The position numbers were made by a program, and so were the translations under genes. From CAZOIA01 sp964579675 (GTDB taxonomy: Bacteria > Planctomycetota > Phycisphaerae > UBA1845 > PWPN01), in the NCBI GenBank assembly GCA_964579675.1, contig CAZOIA010000019.1:1-43247 (forward strand): 43,247 nt of DNA. The letters are read 5' to 3'. The first letter of the stretch is position 1; every line of letters starts with the position of its first letter. Below the pieces are notes generated by a model. That model saw nothing but the letters and a program-made list of their open reading frames with translations. It searched no databases and had not been told where the DNA came from. This document shows positions 24,836 to 32,029 of the stretch, piece after piece.

Positions 24836-25105
24836 ATGCCGCGAAGCCTGAAGAAGGGACCGTTTGTGGACGAGAAGCTTTTCCGCAAGGCTCAGCAGGC
24901 CAGGAATACCGGCAGTTACGCGCCGATCCGGACATGGTCGCGGAGATGTACGATCGTTCCGGAGTTCATCGGCGTGACGTTTGAGGTGCATAACGGGCGG
25001 ATCTTCCACAAGGTCTTAGTGACGGAAGAGATGGTGGGGCACAAGCTGGGCGAGTTCAGCCCGACGCGGACGTTCAAGGGGCACTCGGGCGGCAGGAAGC
25101 GGTAG
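24836..25105 (+). CDS. rpsS: Ribosomal protein S19
   Basis: An 89-residue S19 in the small-subunit head, forming a complex with S13 and contacting the A-site region. It begins MPRSLKKGPFVDEKL and contains RTWSRRCTIVPEFIG, VHNGRIF and the C-terminal HKLGEFSPTRTFKGH. Length and sequence are canonical. The ATG has AGGA upstream. It is 33 bases after rplB. Confidence 0.96.
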   Translation: MPRSLKKGPFVDEKLFRKAQQARNTGSYAPIRTWSRRCTIVPEFIGVTFEVHNGRIFHKVLVTEEMVGHKLGEFSPTRTFKGHSGGRKR

Positions 25106-25183
25106 TGGTAAGGGTTTCAGCGGGCCTGAGGCATCGGCGGCTGGATGCCCCGGGCCGGATCGGTGGACACAGAGGACGATCTC

Positions 25184-25537
25184 GTGGCAGAGGCACCGAC
25201 GGCAGCAGGTCAATGGCAGGCGGCTCACCGCTACGCGCGCATCAGTCCGCGGAAGGCCAGGCTGGTGGTGGATCTGATTCGAGGTGAGCACGTGAATGCT
25301 GCCCAGGACATCCTGCGGTTTACGAACAAGCGGGCGAGCCGGTTGGTCGGGAAGGTGTTGAAGTCGGCGATTGCCAACGCGAACGAACAAGAAGCGGATG
25401 TTCGTCGGCTGTTCGTAGCCGACGCGAGGGTTGATGAGGGGCCCTATTTCCGACGATGGCGCCCGAAGGATCGAGGCCGGGCCCACCAGATCCTCAAACG
25501 GATGAGTCACATTGTGCTGGTGGTTCAGGAGCGTTGA
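25184..25537 (+). CDS. rplV: Ribosomal protein L22
   Basis: A 117-residue L22, whose beta-hairpin forms part of the exit-tunnel constriction. It has ARISPRKARLVVDLIRG, ANEQEADVRRLFVADARVDEGP and the hairpin tip FRRWRPKDRGRAHQILKRMSHI. The start is placed at GTG 25184 because AGAGGA at 25171 is at the right distance; in-frame starts further upstream (25145, 25163) would add up to 13 residues without homology. The stop overlaps the longer open frame of rpsC, but not its proposed start. Confidence 0.93.
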   Translation: MAEAPTAAGQWQAAHRYARISPRKARLVVDLIRGEHVNAAQDILRFTNKRASRLVGKVLKSAIANANEQEADVRRLFVADARVDEGPYFRRWRPKDRGRAHQILKRMSHIVLVVQER

Positions 25538-25607
25538 AGATGCCGGCAACGGCGGCTTATCCCTTCTGAGTAGAGCGTTAGAGACTGGCGAACGCCGGGA
25601 GTCGAGC

Positions 25608-26306
25608 GTGGGACAGAAAGTCAACCCGATTGGTTTCAGAACCGGCATCACGATGGATTGGAAGAGCCGGTGGTATGCGCCGAAGGCCGCCTATGGCGAG
25701 TTCCTGATCGAGGATTGCCGGATTCGGGCGTACGTGGACGAGCAGTTGAACCGCAGGCCCCCATATGCTGCGGTCAGTAAGATCGAGATTGAGCGGACGC
25801 GCAACGAGGTGCGGGTGGCGCTGCACACGGCCCGGCCGGGGCTGGTGATCGGGCCTAAGGGCGCGGAGGTTGACAAGCTCCGGGAGCAGCTCGAAGAGCT
25901 GTTCGACCGCAAGATCAGCCTGAATATCATGGAGATCAAGCATCCCGATCTCGATGCCCAACTGGTGGCCGAGGGCATCGCCGAGCAGTTGAAGAAGCGG
26001 GTCAGCTTCCGCCGGGCGATGAAGATGCGTTGCGAAGCGACGATGGCGGGGGGGGCCAAGGGGATCCGGGTTCTGTGTTGCGGGCGTCTGGGGGGGGCGG
26101 AGATGGCCCGCCGCGAGACCCAGAAACGCGGGTCGATCCCGCTGCAGACGCTGCAGGCCAACGTGTCTTACGGGTTTGCCGTGGCCAAGACGACGTACGG
26201 GGCGATCGGGGTGAAGGTTTGGATTTATCTGGGCGCCTTCGGGGATACGATCGAGCCGGTGGAGGATGCGGGACCTCCGCGTCCGCGGCGGCGAGGACGG
26301 ATGTGA
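25608..26306 (+). CDS. rpsC: Ribosomal protein S3
   Basis: A 232-residue S3 at the mRNA entry channel. It begins at GTG with GQKVNPIGFRTGI, the canonical S3 N-terminus, which fixes the start at 25608. It contains the KH domain with GLVIGPKGAEVDKLREQLE and the C-terminal domain with FRRAMKMRCEATMAGGAKGI, LGGAEMARRE and YGAIGVKVWIYLG. The tail is short and basic (RPRRRGRM). A 70-base spacer separates it from rplV. Confidence 0.96.
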   Translation: MGQKVNPIGFRTGITMDWKSRWYAPKAAYGEFLIEDCRIRAYVDEQLNRRPPYAAVSKIEIERTRNEVRVALHTARPGLVIGPKGAEVDKLREQLEELFDRKISLNIMEIKHPDLDAQLVAEGIAEQLKKRVSFRRAMKMRCEATMAGGAKGIRVLCCGRLGGAEMARRETQKRGSIPLQTLQANVSYGFAVAKTTYGAIGVKVWIYLGAFGDTIEPVEDAGPPRPRRRGRM

Positions 26307-26391
26307 CGGCGGTCCCAGGCGGGCGTGGCCGGCGTGCAACGGCGGATGAGTGAATGGGCGGGGCGGCTGAGGGCCGCGGAGAGCTACTGCA

Positions 26392-26811
26392 ATGGCGTTG
26401 ATGCCCAAGCGACTGAAGTACCGGAAATCCCAGCGGGGCAGGCTGCGCGGGGTGGCCCACCGATGCAACACGGTTGCTTACGGCGAGTTCGGTCTGCAGG
26501 CCCTTGAAGGGGGCTGGTTGACTGCCCGGCAGATTGAAGCGGGCCGAATGACCGCCACGCACTTTCTGCATCGTGAGGGTCGCGTCTATATCCGCGTGTT
26601 TCCGCACAAACCAGTGTCGTCGAAGCCGCTGGAAACACGGATGGGCAAGGGCAAGGGCGAGCCGGAGTACTACGTGGCATTGGTGAGGGAAGGCACGATT
26701 CTGTATGAGCTCGGTGGTGTCACCGAGCACGAGGCCCAGCAGGCCCTCTCGCTGGTCGCGCACAAGATGCCGTTCTGCTGCCGCTTCGTGACTCGCCGAC
26801 ATGCAGTCTAG
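26392..26811 (+). CDS. rplP: Ribosomal protein L16
   Basis: A 139-residue L16, positioned near the A-site tRNA on the large subunit. It begins MALMPKRLKYRKSQRGR and contains FGLQALEGGWLTARQIEAGR, IRVFPHKPVSSKPLETRMGK, GKGEPEYYVALV and the terminal AHKMPFCCRFVTR. Length and motifs are canonical. The spacer to rpsC is 85 bases. Confidence 0.96.
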   Translation: MALMPKRLKYRKSQRGRLRGVAHRCNTVAYGEFGLQALEGGWLTARQIEAGRMTATHFLHREGRVYIRVFPHKPVSSKPLETRMGKGKGEPEYYVALVREGTILYELGGVTEHEAQQALSLVAHKMPFCCRFVTRRHAV

Positions 26812-26872
26812 GCTGCCCGACGGGCGATCGTGTCCGGGCCGGTCGCGAAGGGACTGACGAGGAGATCCGGCA

Positions 26873-27112
26873 GTGAAGGTTTCTGAAATCCGGGAGCTGA
26901 GAACCGAGGAGCTGCACAGTGAGCTGGACCGGCTCCGTCGTCACCTCTTCGATCTCCGCAGTCAGGCGGTGACGGAGAACCTCCAGGATCCGTCGATGCT
27001 CACCAAGGCCAAGCGGGACGTAGCGAAGCTTTTCACGGTACTCCGCGAGCGGGGCGAGACGGGCATCGAGCAGAGACAGTACCACCTGGAGACGCTGGCG
27101 ACGCACAGGTGA
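26873..27112 (+). CDS. rpmC: Ribosomal protein L29
   Basis: A 79-residue L29 beside the exit tunnel. It has MKVSEIRELRTEELHSELD, HLFDLRSQAVTENLQDPS and RDVAKLFTVLRERG, all family hallmarks. The GTG start at 26873 follows GAGGAG at good spacing. It carries a C-terminal extension of about 12 residues beyond the usual 63-67 residue form (IEQRQYHLETLATHR region). Confidence 0.92.
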   Translation: MKVSEIRELRTEELHSELDRLRRHLFDLRSQAVTENLQDPSMLTKAKRDVAKLFTVLRERGETGIEQRQYHLETLATHR

Positions 27113-27187
27113 GCCCGGCGAGGGTTGATGGTTGCCGGCCGGGTTTGGCCCGGCGGGTGTGGATGGACAGGAATCGGGTATCGGATC

Positions 27188-27469
27188 ATGGCAGATAAGG
27201 CGGCCCGGACAGCGCAGCGGGGGATACGAAAGACCAGGATCGGTGTCGTGACGTCGGCTCACAAGACCCCCGGGACCATCCGGGTGAAGGTGCAGCACCT
27301 GGTGCCCCATCGCAAGTACGGCAAGTACGTGCGTCGGTCGGTGAACCTGCATGCCCATGACGAGAGGCGGGAGGCCAAGCAGGGCGACCGGGTGCAGTTG
27401 GCGGAATGCCGGCCGATCTCGAAGACGAAGACCTGGCGTCTGGTGAAGGTGCTGGCCTCGAGCCCCTAG
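27188..27469 (+). CDS. rpsQ: Ribosomal protein S17
   Basis: A 93-residue S17, an early 16S rRNA binder with an OB fold. It has GIRKTRIGVVTSAHKTPGTI, HRKYGKYVRRSVNLHAHDE and GDRVQLAECRPISKTKTWRL. The ATG at 27188 gives a normal N-terminus; the 21-residue upstream extension has no homology. It follows rpmC by 75 bases. Confidence 0.95.
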   Translation: MADKAARTAQRGIRKTRIGVVTSAHKTPGTIRVKVQHLVPHRKYGKYVRRSVNLHAHDERREAKQGDRVQLAECRPISKTKTWRLVKVLASSP

Positions 27470-27528
27470 GGCGGATGTTGGCCGGAGAGGCGAACGGCTT
27501 TCCGGGTCGCCTTTGACGAGAGACAGCG

Positions 27529-27933
27529 ATGATTCAACAGCAATCCACGGTCGATGTGGCGGACAACACCGGCGCGAAGCAGGTGATGGTGATCCGGGTA
27601 TTGGGCGGGAGCACCGCTCGCAGCGGCAAGCCCAGGCGCAAGACGGCGGGGATCGGCGACCTGGTGGTCTGCACGGTGAAGAAGGCATTGGCGAACAGCG
27701 ATTTCATGAAGCCCGGGAACAGGAAGGCCCGGCTGGTCAAGGGGGTGGTGGTCAGGACGAAGAGCCCGACCCGCCGCCCGGACGGAAGCTACGTCCGGTT
27801 CGATAGGAATGCCGTGGTGTTGATCGACGAGCGGAACGAGCCCCGGGGGACCCGGATTCTTGGAGCGGTGGCCCGGGAGCTTCGCGAGCGCGGTTACATG
27901 AAGATCATCTCGCTTGCGAATGAGGTGGTTTGA
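27529..27933 (+). CDS. rplN: Ribosomal protein L14 with two insertions
   Basis: A 134-residue L14, at the subunit interface where it forms bridges and binds silencing factor RsfS. It begins MIQQQSTVDVADNTGAKQ and ends MKIISLANEVV, both canonical. It is about 12 residues longer than the usual 122. There is an insert near residues 30-40 (ARSGKPRRKTAG) and a second near 54-66 (LANSDFMKPGNRKA). Both are rich in basic residues. The start ATG is clear. Confidence 0.96.
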   Translation: MIQQQSTVDVADNTGAKQVMVIRVLGGSTARSGKPRRKTAGIGDLVVCTVKKALANSDFMKPGNRKARLVKGVVVRTKSPTRRPDGSYVRFDRNAVVLIDERNEPRGTRILGAVARELRERGYMKIISLANEVV

Positions 27934-27986
27934 AGGTTCCCGGGCTCTTCGGGCGAGACAACTGCGAACGCTTGGACTATAGAACG

Positions 27987-28343
27987 ATGGCCTGTCACAT
28001 ACGCCGGGATGATCAGGTAGAGGTGGTGGCTGGCGAGCACAAGGGCCAGCGCGGCAAAGTGCTCAAGGTGCTGCCGAAGAAAGGGCTCGTTCTCGTACAG
28101 GGCGTGAACATGGTGTATCGGCACGTGCGACCGAGTCGGCGGAACCCGCAGGGCGGCCGGCTGCAGAAGGAAGCGCCGATTCACATCTCGAGCGTTCTTC
28201 CCGTGGACGAGAAGGCGGGTCGAGGCACCCGGGTGCGGTTCGAAGTGGGACGGGATGGGGACGGCAGGGTGACCGGCAAACACAGGGTTTCAGTTGGCGG
28301 GACGCGTCTGAGCGAGTTGACGCGCGAGAAGGCGGATCAGTAG
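27987..28343 (+). CDS. rplX: Ribosomal protein L24
   Basis: A 118-residue L24, an assembly initiator with a KOW motif. It begins MACHIRRDDQVEVVAGEHKG, continues GKVLKVLPKKGLVLVQGVNM and has the HVRPSRRNPQGGRLQKEAPI segment. The ATG at 27987 gives the canonical N-terminus. A TTG overlapping the rplN stop codon would add 19 residues without homology. It ends two bases before rplE, so the two are likely translationally coupled. Confidence 0.94.
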   Translation: MACHIRRDDQVEVVAGEHKGQRGKVLKVLPKKGLVLVQGVNMVYRHVRPSRRNPQGGRLQKEAPIHISSVLPVDEKAGRGTRVRFEVGRDGDGRVTGKHRVSVGGTRLSELTREKADQ

Positions 28344-28345
28344 GC

Positions 28346-28915
28346 ATGGCTCGCTTGTTGGAAAAGTATAAGAACGAGGTGGTTGGCGCTCTGATGGACA
28401 AGTCGGAGACCAGGAACCACCTGGCCGTGCCCCGGCTGGAGAAGATCGTGGTGTCGCTGGGGACCGGAAGCCCCCAGGTTGACAAGAAACGGATCGAGCT
28501 GGCGAGCAGGGATCTGGCGACCATCACGGGGCAGAAGCCGTTCGTCTGCCGGGCCCGCAAGAGCGTGTCCAACTTCAAGGTGCGGGCGGGGATGGAGACG
28601 GGATTGAAGGTCACCCTCCGCGGCGCACGGATGTATGAGTTTCTCGACCGGCTCATTCATGTCGCGATCCCCCGTATCCGCGACTTCCGCGGGTTGAACC
28701 CGCAGAGTTTTGATGGTCGGGGCAATTACTCGCTGGGTGTGGGCGAGCAGACGATTTTTCCGGAGATCGATGCAGCGGCGGTAGAGGCGGCCCAGGGCAT
28801 GAATATCACCGTCGTGACCACGGCAAGGAACGACCGGGAGGGAATGGACCTGCTTGGTCTCATGGGTATGCCGTTCCGCACGGAACAGCCGGCGGGCGGC
28901 ACCGGCAAAGCGTAG
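28346..28915 (+). CDS. rplE: Ribosomal protein L5
   Basis: A 189-residue L5 of the 5S rRNA complex, contacting P-site tRNA. It has NHLAVPRLEKIVVSLGTGSP, ITGQKPFVCRARKSVSNFKV, VTLRGARMYEFLDRLIHVAI, IRDFRGLNPQSFDGRGNYSL and EIDAAAVEAAQGMNITVVTT. It is slightly longer than the usual 179 because of a short glycine-rich tail. Starts two bases after rplX. Confidence 0.97.
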   Translation: MARLLEKYKNEVVGALMDKSETRNHLAVPRLEKIVVSLGTGSPQVDKKRIELASRDLATITGQKPFVCRARKSVSNFKVRAGMETGLKVTLRGARMYEFLDRLIHVAIPRIRDFRGLNPQSFDGRGNYSLGVGEQTIFPEIDAAAVEAAQGMNITVVTTARNDREGMDLLGLMGMPFRTEQPAGGTGKA

Positions 28916-28964
28916 CCCGATCGGGACGGGTGTTTTCCACCCGGTCAAGGTTGGACGGGTATCG

Positions 28965-29150
28965 ATGGCAACAAAAGCGTGGATCAACAAGGCCAATAAG
29001 CCGGCGAAGTTCAAGAGCCGGGTGGTTCGCCGGTGTCAGTTGTGCGGCCGGTCGCGGGCGGTCTATCGGAAGTTCAAGATGTGCCGGGTCTGCTTCCGCA
29101 AGCTTGCCAACGAAGGGCTTATCCCGGGCGTAAAGAAGGCCAGTTGGTGA
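28965..29150 (+). CDS. rpsN: Ribosomal protein S14, zinc-binding type
   Basis: A 61-residue S14 of the short, zinc-binding class (type Z). Cys24, Cys27, Cys40 and Cys43 form the zinc site in CQLCGRSRAVYRKFKMCRVC. The longer non-zinc form of about 100 residues is not used. It begins MATKAWINKANKP; the ATG at 28965 is chosen because an open frame upstream has no S14 homology. It lies between rplE and rpsH, the normal spc position. Confidence 0.95.
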   Translation: MATKAWINKANKPAKFKSRVVRRCQLCGRSRAVYRKFKMCRVCFRKLANEGLIPGVKKASW

Positions 29151-29230
29151 CCACCGGCCCCGGTGTACGTCGAAAATGGGCCGGCGCCAGCGGCTCAGGG
29201 CACACGAAACAGCGGACGAGGATCGAGACG

Positions 29231-29626
29231 ATGTGGAGTGACCCGATCGCGGACATGTTGACGCGGATTCGTAACGCGGTCCGCGTGCGGAATCGCCAGG
29301 TCAAGGTGCCGGCCTCGAATCTGAAGGTTGGCATCGCGGAGGTGCTCAAGCAGGAGGGATACATCCTCGATTACGACCGGATCGAGGACGGCCGTCAGGG
29401 TATTCTCCAGATCCATCTGAAGTACGGACCGATGGGCGAGCCGGTCATCCGGGAGTTGAATCGGCAGTCCAGCCCCGGAAGGCGGGATTACCGGGGCGTC
29501 GAGGCGCTGCCCAGGGTGCTCAACGGTCTGGGCATCGCGATCCTGTCAACGAGCCAGGGTGTCTTGAGCGACCGGCAATGCAGGCAGAAGAGCGTCGGCG
29601 GCGAGTTTTTGTGTACGGTGAGTTGA
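29231..29626 (+). CDS. rpsH: Ribosomal protein S8
   Basis: A 131-residue S8, a central-domain 16S binder and, in enterobacteria, the spc-operon repressor. It begins MWSDPIADMLTRIRNAVRV, continues VPASNLKVGIAEVLKQEGYI and ends with GIAILSTSQGVLSDRQCRQ and VGGEFLCTVS. The length is canonical with the ATG at 29231; a longer open frame reaching back into rpsN is a shadow. Confidence 0.95.
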   Translation: MWSDPIADMLTRIRNAVRVRNRQVKVPASNLKVGIAEVLKQEGYILDYDRIEDGRQGILQIHLKYGPMGEPVIRELNRQSSPGRRDYRGVEALPRVLNGLGIAILSTSQGVLSDRQCRQKSVGGEFLCTVS

Positions 29627-29684
29627 GCGAAGGCGTGCTCGCGGCCCAGAGGTAATGAGCGAGTGGTGAAGAGGGCGTAAGACG

Positions 29685-30296
29685 ATGTCCCGTGTCGGCA
29701 AGAAGCCGATTGTGGTTCCCTCCGGCGTGCAGGTCGCTTTGGCCGACCGCGCCGTCAAGATCTCGGGCCCGAAGGGCGAGTTATCGTGGCGGTACCCGGA
29801 GGTGGTGTCGGTCGCGTACGACGCGACGGCGGGTGTGATTCAGGTGACGCGTTCGGACGACGCATCCTGTGCCCGCGCGCTGCATGGCACGACGCGCGCG
29901 GTGATCGCGAATATGGTGCTGGGCGTGGAGAAGGGATTCGAGAAGAAGCTGGAGATTTACGGCACGGGTTACGGCTGCAAGTTGCAGGGCACGCAGTTGC
30001 TGTTGAACGTCGGGTACATGGGTCGGGGCGCCGACGCCGGCGGAAAACAGAAGGAAGCCCAGTTCTGCATTGACATCCCCCAGGGACTGACGGTGACGGT
30101 CCAGGTCCCGGCGGCGCGGGGTGACACCGAGCCGGCCAAGCTGACGATCCAGGGAGTGGACAAGCAGCAGGTGGGCGAATTCGCGGCGGAGTTCCGCGCT
30201 ATCCGCCCCCCCGAGCCTTACAAGGGCAAAGGGATCCGTTATGCCGGTGAGCACGTCCGGCGCAAGCAGGGCAAGGCGTTTGGCAGCGGCGGCTGA
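29685..30296 (+). CDS. rplF: Ribosomal protein L6
   Basis: A 203-residue L6, near the sarcin-ricin loop and GTPase-associated centre. It begins MSRVGKKPIVVPSGVQVAL, with GPKGELSWRYPEV, LHGTTRAVIANMVLGVEKGF, and ends RPPEPYKGKGIRYAGEHVRR. It exceeds the usual 177-180 residues mainly because of an insertion near residues 110-130 (GADAGGKQKEAQF) and a short glycine tail. The start is a clear ATG. Confidence 0.96.
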   Translation: MSRVGKKPIVVPSGVQVALADRAVKISGPKGELSWRYPEVVSVAYDATAGVIQVTRSDDASCARALHGTTRAVIANMVLGVEKGFEKKLEIYGTGYGCKLQGTQLLLNVGYMGRGADAGGKQKEAQFCIDIPQGLTVTVQVPAARGDTEPAKLTIQGVDKQQVGEFAAEFRAIRPPEPYKGKGIRYAGEHVRRKQGKAFGSGG

Positions 30297-30326
30297 GACG
30301 CGGGTTGACGAGACCGGGTGGTTGTG

Positions 30327-30695
30327 ATGAGTACGACCAACAAGAAAACTCAAGGTCGTTTGCGCCGCAAGAAGCGGGTTCGCAAACGCGTGTTCGGTAC
30401 CGCGGATCGCCCCCGATTGACGGTTTTCCGCAGTCTGAAGAACATTTATGTTCAACTCATCGACGACACGGCGGGAAACACGTTGACCGAGGCGAGCACG
30501 GTGAGCAAGGATGTGCGCGGTTCGGTGGGTTACGGAGGCAACGCCTCGGCCGCTGGTCAGGTGGGCAAGTTGCTTGCTGATCGGGCGTTGGCCAAAGGGA
30601 TCAAGCGGGTGGCTTTTGACCGGAACGGCTACAAGTATCATGGTCGCGTGAAGGCTCTGGCGGAAGCCGCCCGCCAGGCCGGGCTGAAGATGTAG
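30327..30695 (+). CDS. rplR: Ribosomal protein L18
   Basis: A 122-residue L18, a 5S rRNA binder. It has RLRRKKRVRKRVFGTADRPR, LTVFRSLKNIYVQLIDD, AAGQVGKLLADRALAKGIKR and VAFDRNGYKYHGRVKALAEA. The ATG at 30327 is used; a GTG three codons upstream is possible. It ends immediately before the open frame of rpsE. Confidence 0.95.
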   Translation: MSTTNKKTQGRLRRKKRVRKRVFGTADRPRLTVFRSLKNIYVQLIDDTAGNTLTEASTVSKDVRGSVGYGGNASAAGQVGKLLADRALAKGIKRVAFDRNGYKYHGRVKALAEAARQAGLKM

Positions 30696-30758
30696 GTGAC
30701 CGGTAGTAGGGTCGGCCCGCGGAGGGATGGGCGTCGGCCTATTGTGATCGAGGCGGTG

Positions 30759-31523
30759 ATGGCAGACGAGTTGACGAACGAAACGCAAGGTCAGTCCCCG
30801 ACGCCGGAACAGCACGCCTCCGGGTCGGCGGAGCCCGAAACCGTAGCGGCGCCCGACGCCTCAACCAGTTCGGGGCCGACGCCGAAGCCAACAAGCTCCG
30901 GGCCGGTGGAAACCACAGGCTCGCAGGTCTCTCACGCCACTGCCCAGACGGCGCCGGGGCATCCGGGCCGATCGGAGCGTCGGGCCCAGGGGCCGGCCAG
31001 ACGCGGCGGGCCCGGCGGCCGGGCAGGCCGGGGAGACCGTGCCTTTACCGCGGAGCCCGGCGACATAGAAGACACCGTGGTGAAGATCTATCGGTGTGCG
31101 ACCGTGGTCAAGGGTGGCCGGCGGTTCAGTTTTTCCGCTTTGGTGGTTGCGGGTGATCGCAACGGCCGGGTTGGCGTCGGCTACGGCAACGCTAACGAGG
31201 TTCCCGGGGCGGTTGAGAAGGCCAACAAGATCGCCCGCCGCAACATGGTGGATATCCAGATCGAGGGCACGACGATTCCCCACCAGGTGCTGGGCCGCTA
31301 TGGCGCGAGCAAGGTGTTGCTGATTCCCGCCGGTGATGGAACGGGGGTCATTGCCGGGGCGAGCGTTCGGGCGGTGATGGAGTTGGCGGGGGTCAAGGAC
31401 GTATTGACGAAGTCTTACGGATCGAACAGCCCGAAGAATCTGGTGAAGGCGGCGTTTGCCGGCCTGGTATCGTTGCGCTCGAAAGAGCAGATCAGCAAGC
31501 TTCGCGAGGTGTCGATTTCCTGA
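30759..31523 (+). CDS. rpsE: Ribosomal protein S5 with long disordered N-terminal extension
   Basis: A 254-residue S5, a decoding-fidelity protein at the mRNA entrance. The conserved part begins only around residue 103: VKIYRCATVVKGGRRFSFSA, VGVGYGNANEVPGAVEKANK and GTGVIAGASVRAVMELAGVK. It is preceded by about 100 residues rich in Ser, Thr, Pro, Ala, Gly and Gln that turn arginine/glycine-rich near 70-95. The usual S5 is about 165 residues. The ATG at 30759 is preferred; a GTG at 30696, joined to the rplR stop, would add 21 more residues. The extension is in frame with no stop and has ordinary base composition. Confidence 0.94.
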   Translation: MADELTNETQGQSPTPEQHASGSAEPETVAAPDASTSSGPTPKPTSSGPVETTGSQVSHATAQTAPGHPGRSERRAQGPARRGGPGGRAGRGDRAFTAEPGDIEDTVVKIYRCATVVKGGRRFSFSALVVAGDRNGRVGVGYGNANEVPGAVEKANKIARRNMVDIQIEGTTIPHQVLGRYGASKVLLIPAGDGTGVIAGASVRAVMELAGVKDVLTKSYGSNSPKNLVKAAFAGLVSLRSKEQISKLREVSIS

Positions 31524-31548
31524 GGGCCAGCGGCGGGAGTGATCGGCG

Positions 31549-31998
31549 ATGATGATTTCAGACGTCCTTTCCCGGGCCCAGCGAAACAGGCGCCGCAAGC
31601 GCGTTGGTCGCGGAGTCGGCTCCGGACGCGGGAAGACATCCGGCCGAGGCCACAAGGGCCAGGGGCAGCATTCAGGACATCGGGCTCGTCTGTTGACCGA
31701 AGGCGGGCAGATGCCGTTGTTCCGACGGATTCCAAAACGCGGGTTCAACAACGCGCGGTTCCGGACGGAGTATCAGGTCGTGAACCTCTCGGCGCTTGAG
31801 ACCCGTTTTGAAGACGGGGCGAAGGTGACACCGGCCGCTCTGGAGGAGGCCGGCCTGGTTCGCGATGCATCCCGGCCGGTGAAGATCCTCGGGACCGGCG
31901 CCCTCACGAAGAAACTGGATGTGGAAGCGATGCGTTTCAGTACGTCGGCGGCAATGAAGATCACCCGGGCCGGTGGTCAAATCAGGACGATCGGCTGA
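31549..31998 (+). CDS. rplO: Ribosomal protein L15
   Basis: A 149-residue L15, a late assembly protein that contacts domain V of 23S rRNA. It begins MMISDVLSRAQRNRRRKRVG and contains RGVGSGRGKTSGRGHKGQGQ, FRRIPKRGFNN and VVNLSALETRFEDGAKVTP. The gene starts 26 bases after rpsE, leaving no room for rpmD (L30), which usually sits here. Start at ATG 31549. Confidence 0.96.
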   Translation: MMISDVLSRAQRNRRRKRVGRGVGSGRGKTSGRGHKGQGQHSGHRARLLTEGGQMPLFRRIPKRGFNNARFRTEYQVVNLSALETRFEDGAKVTPAALEEAGLVRDASRPVKILGTGALTKKLDVEAMRFSTSAAMKITRAGGQIRTIG

Positions 31999-32029
31999 AA
32001 CCGGCTGGGACGGCTAAGGGTAGACGGGA

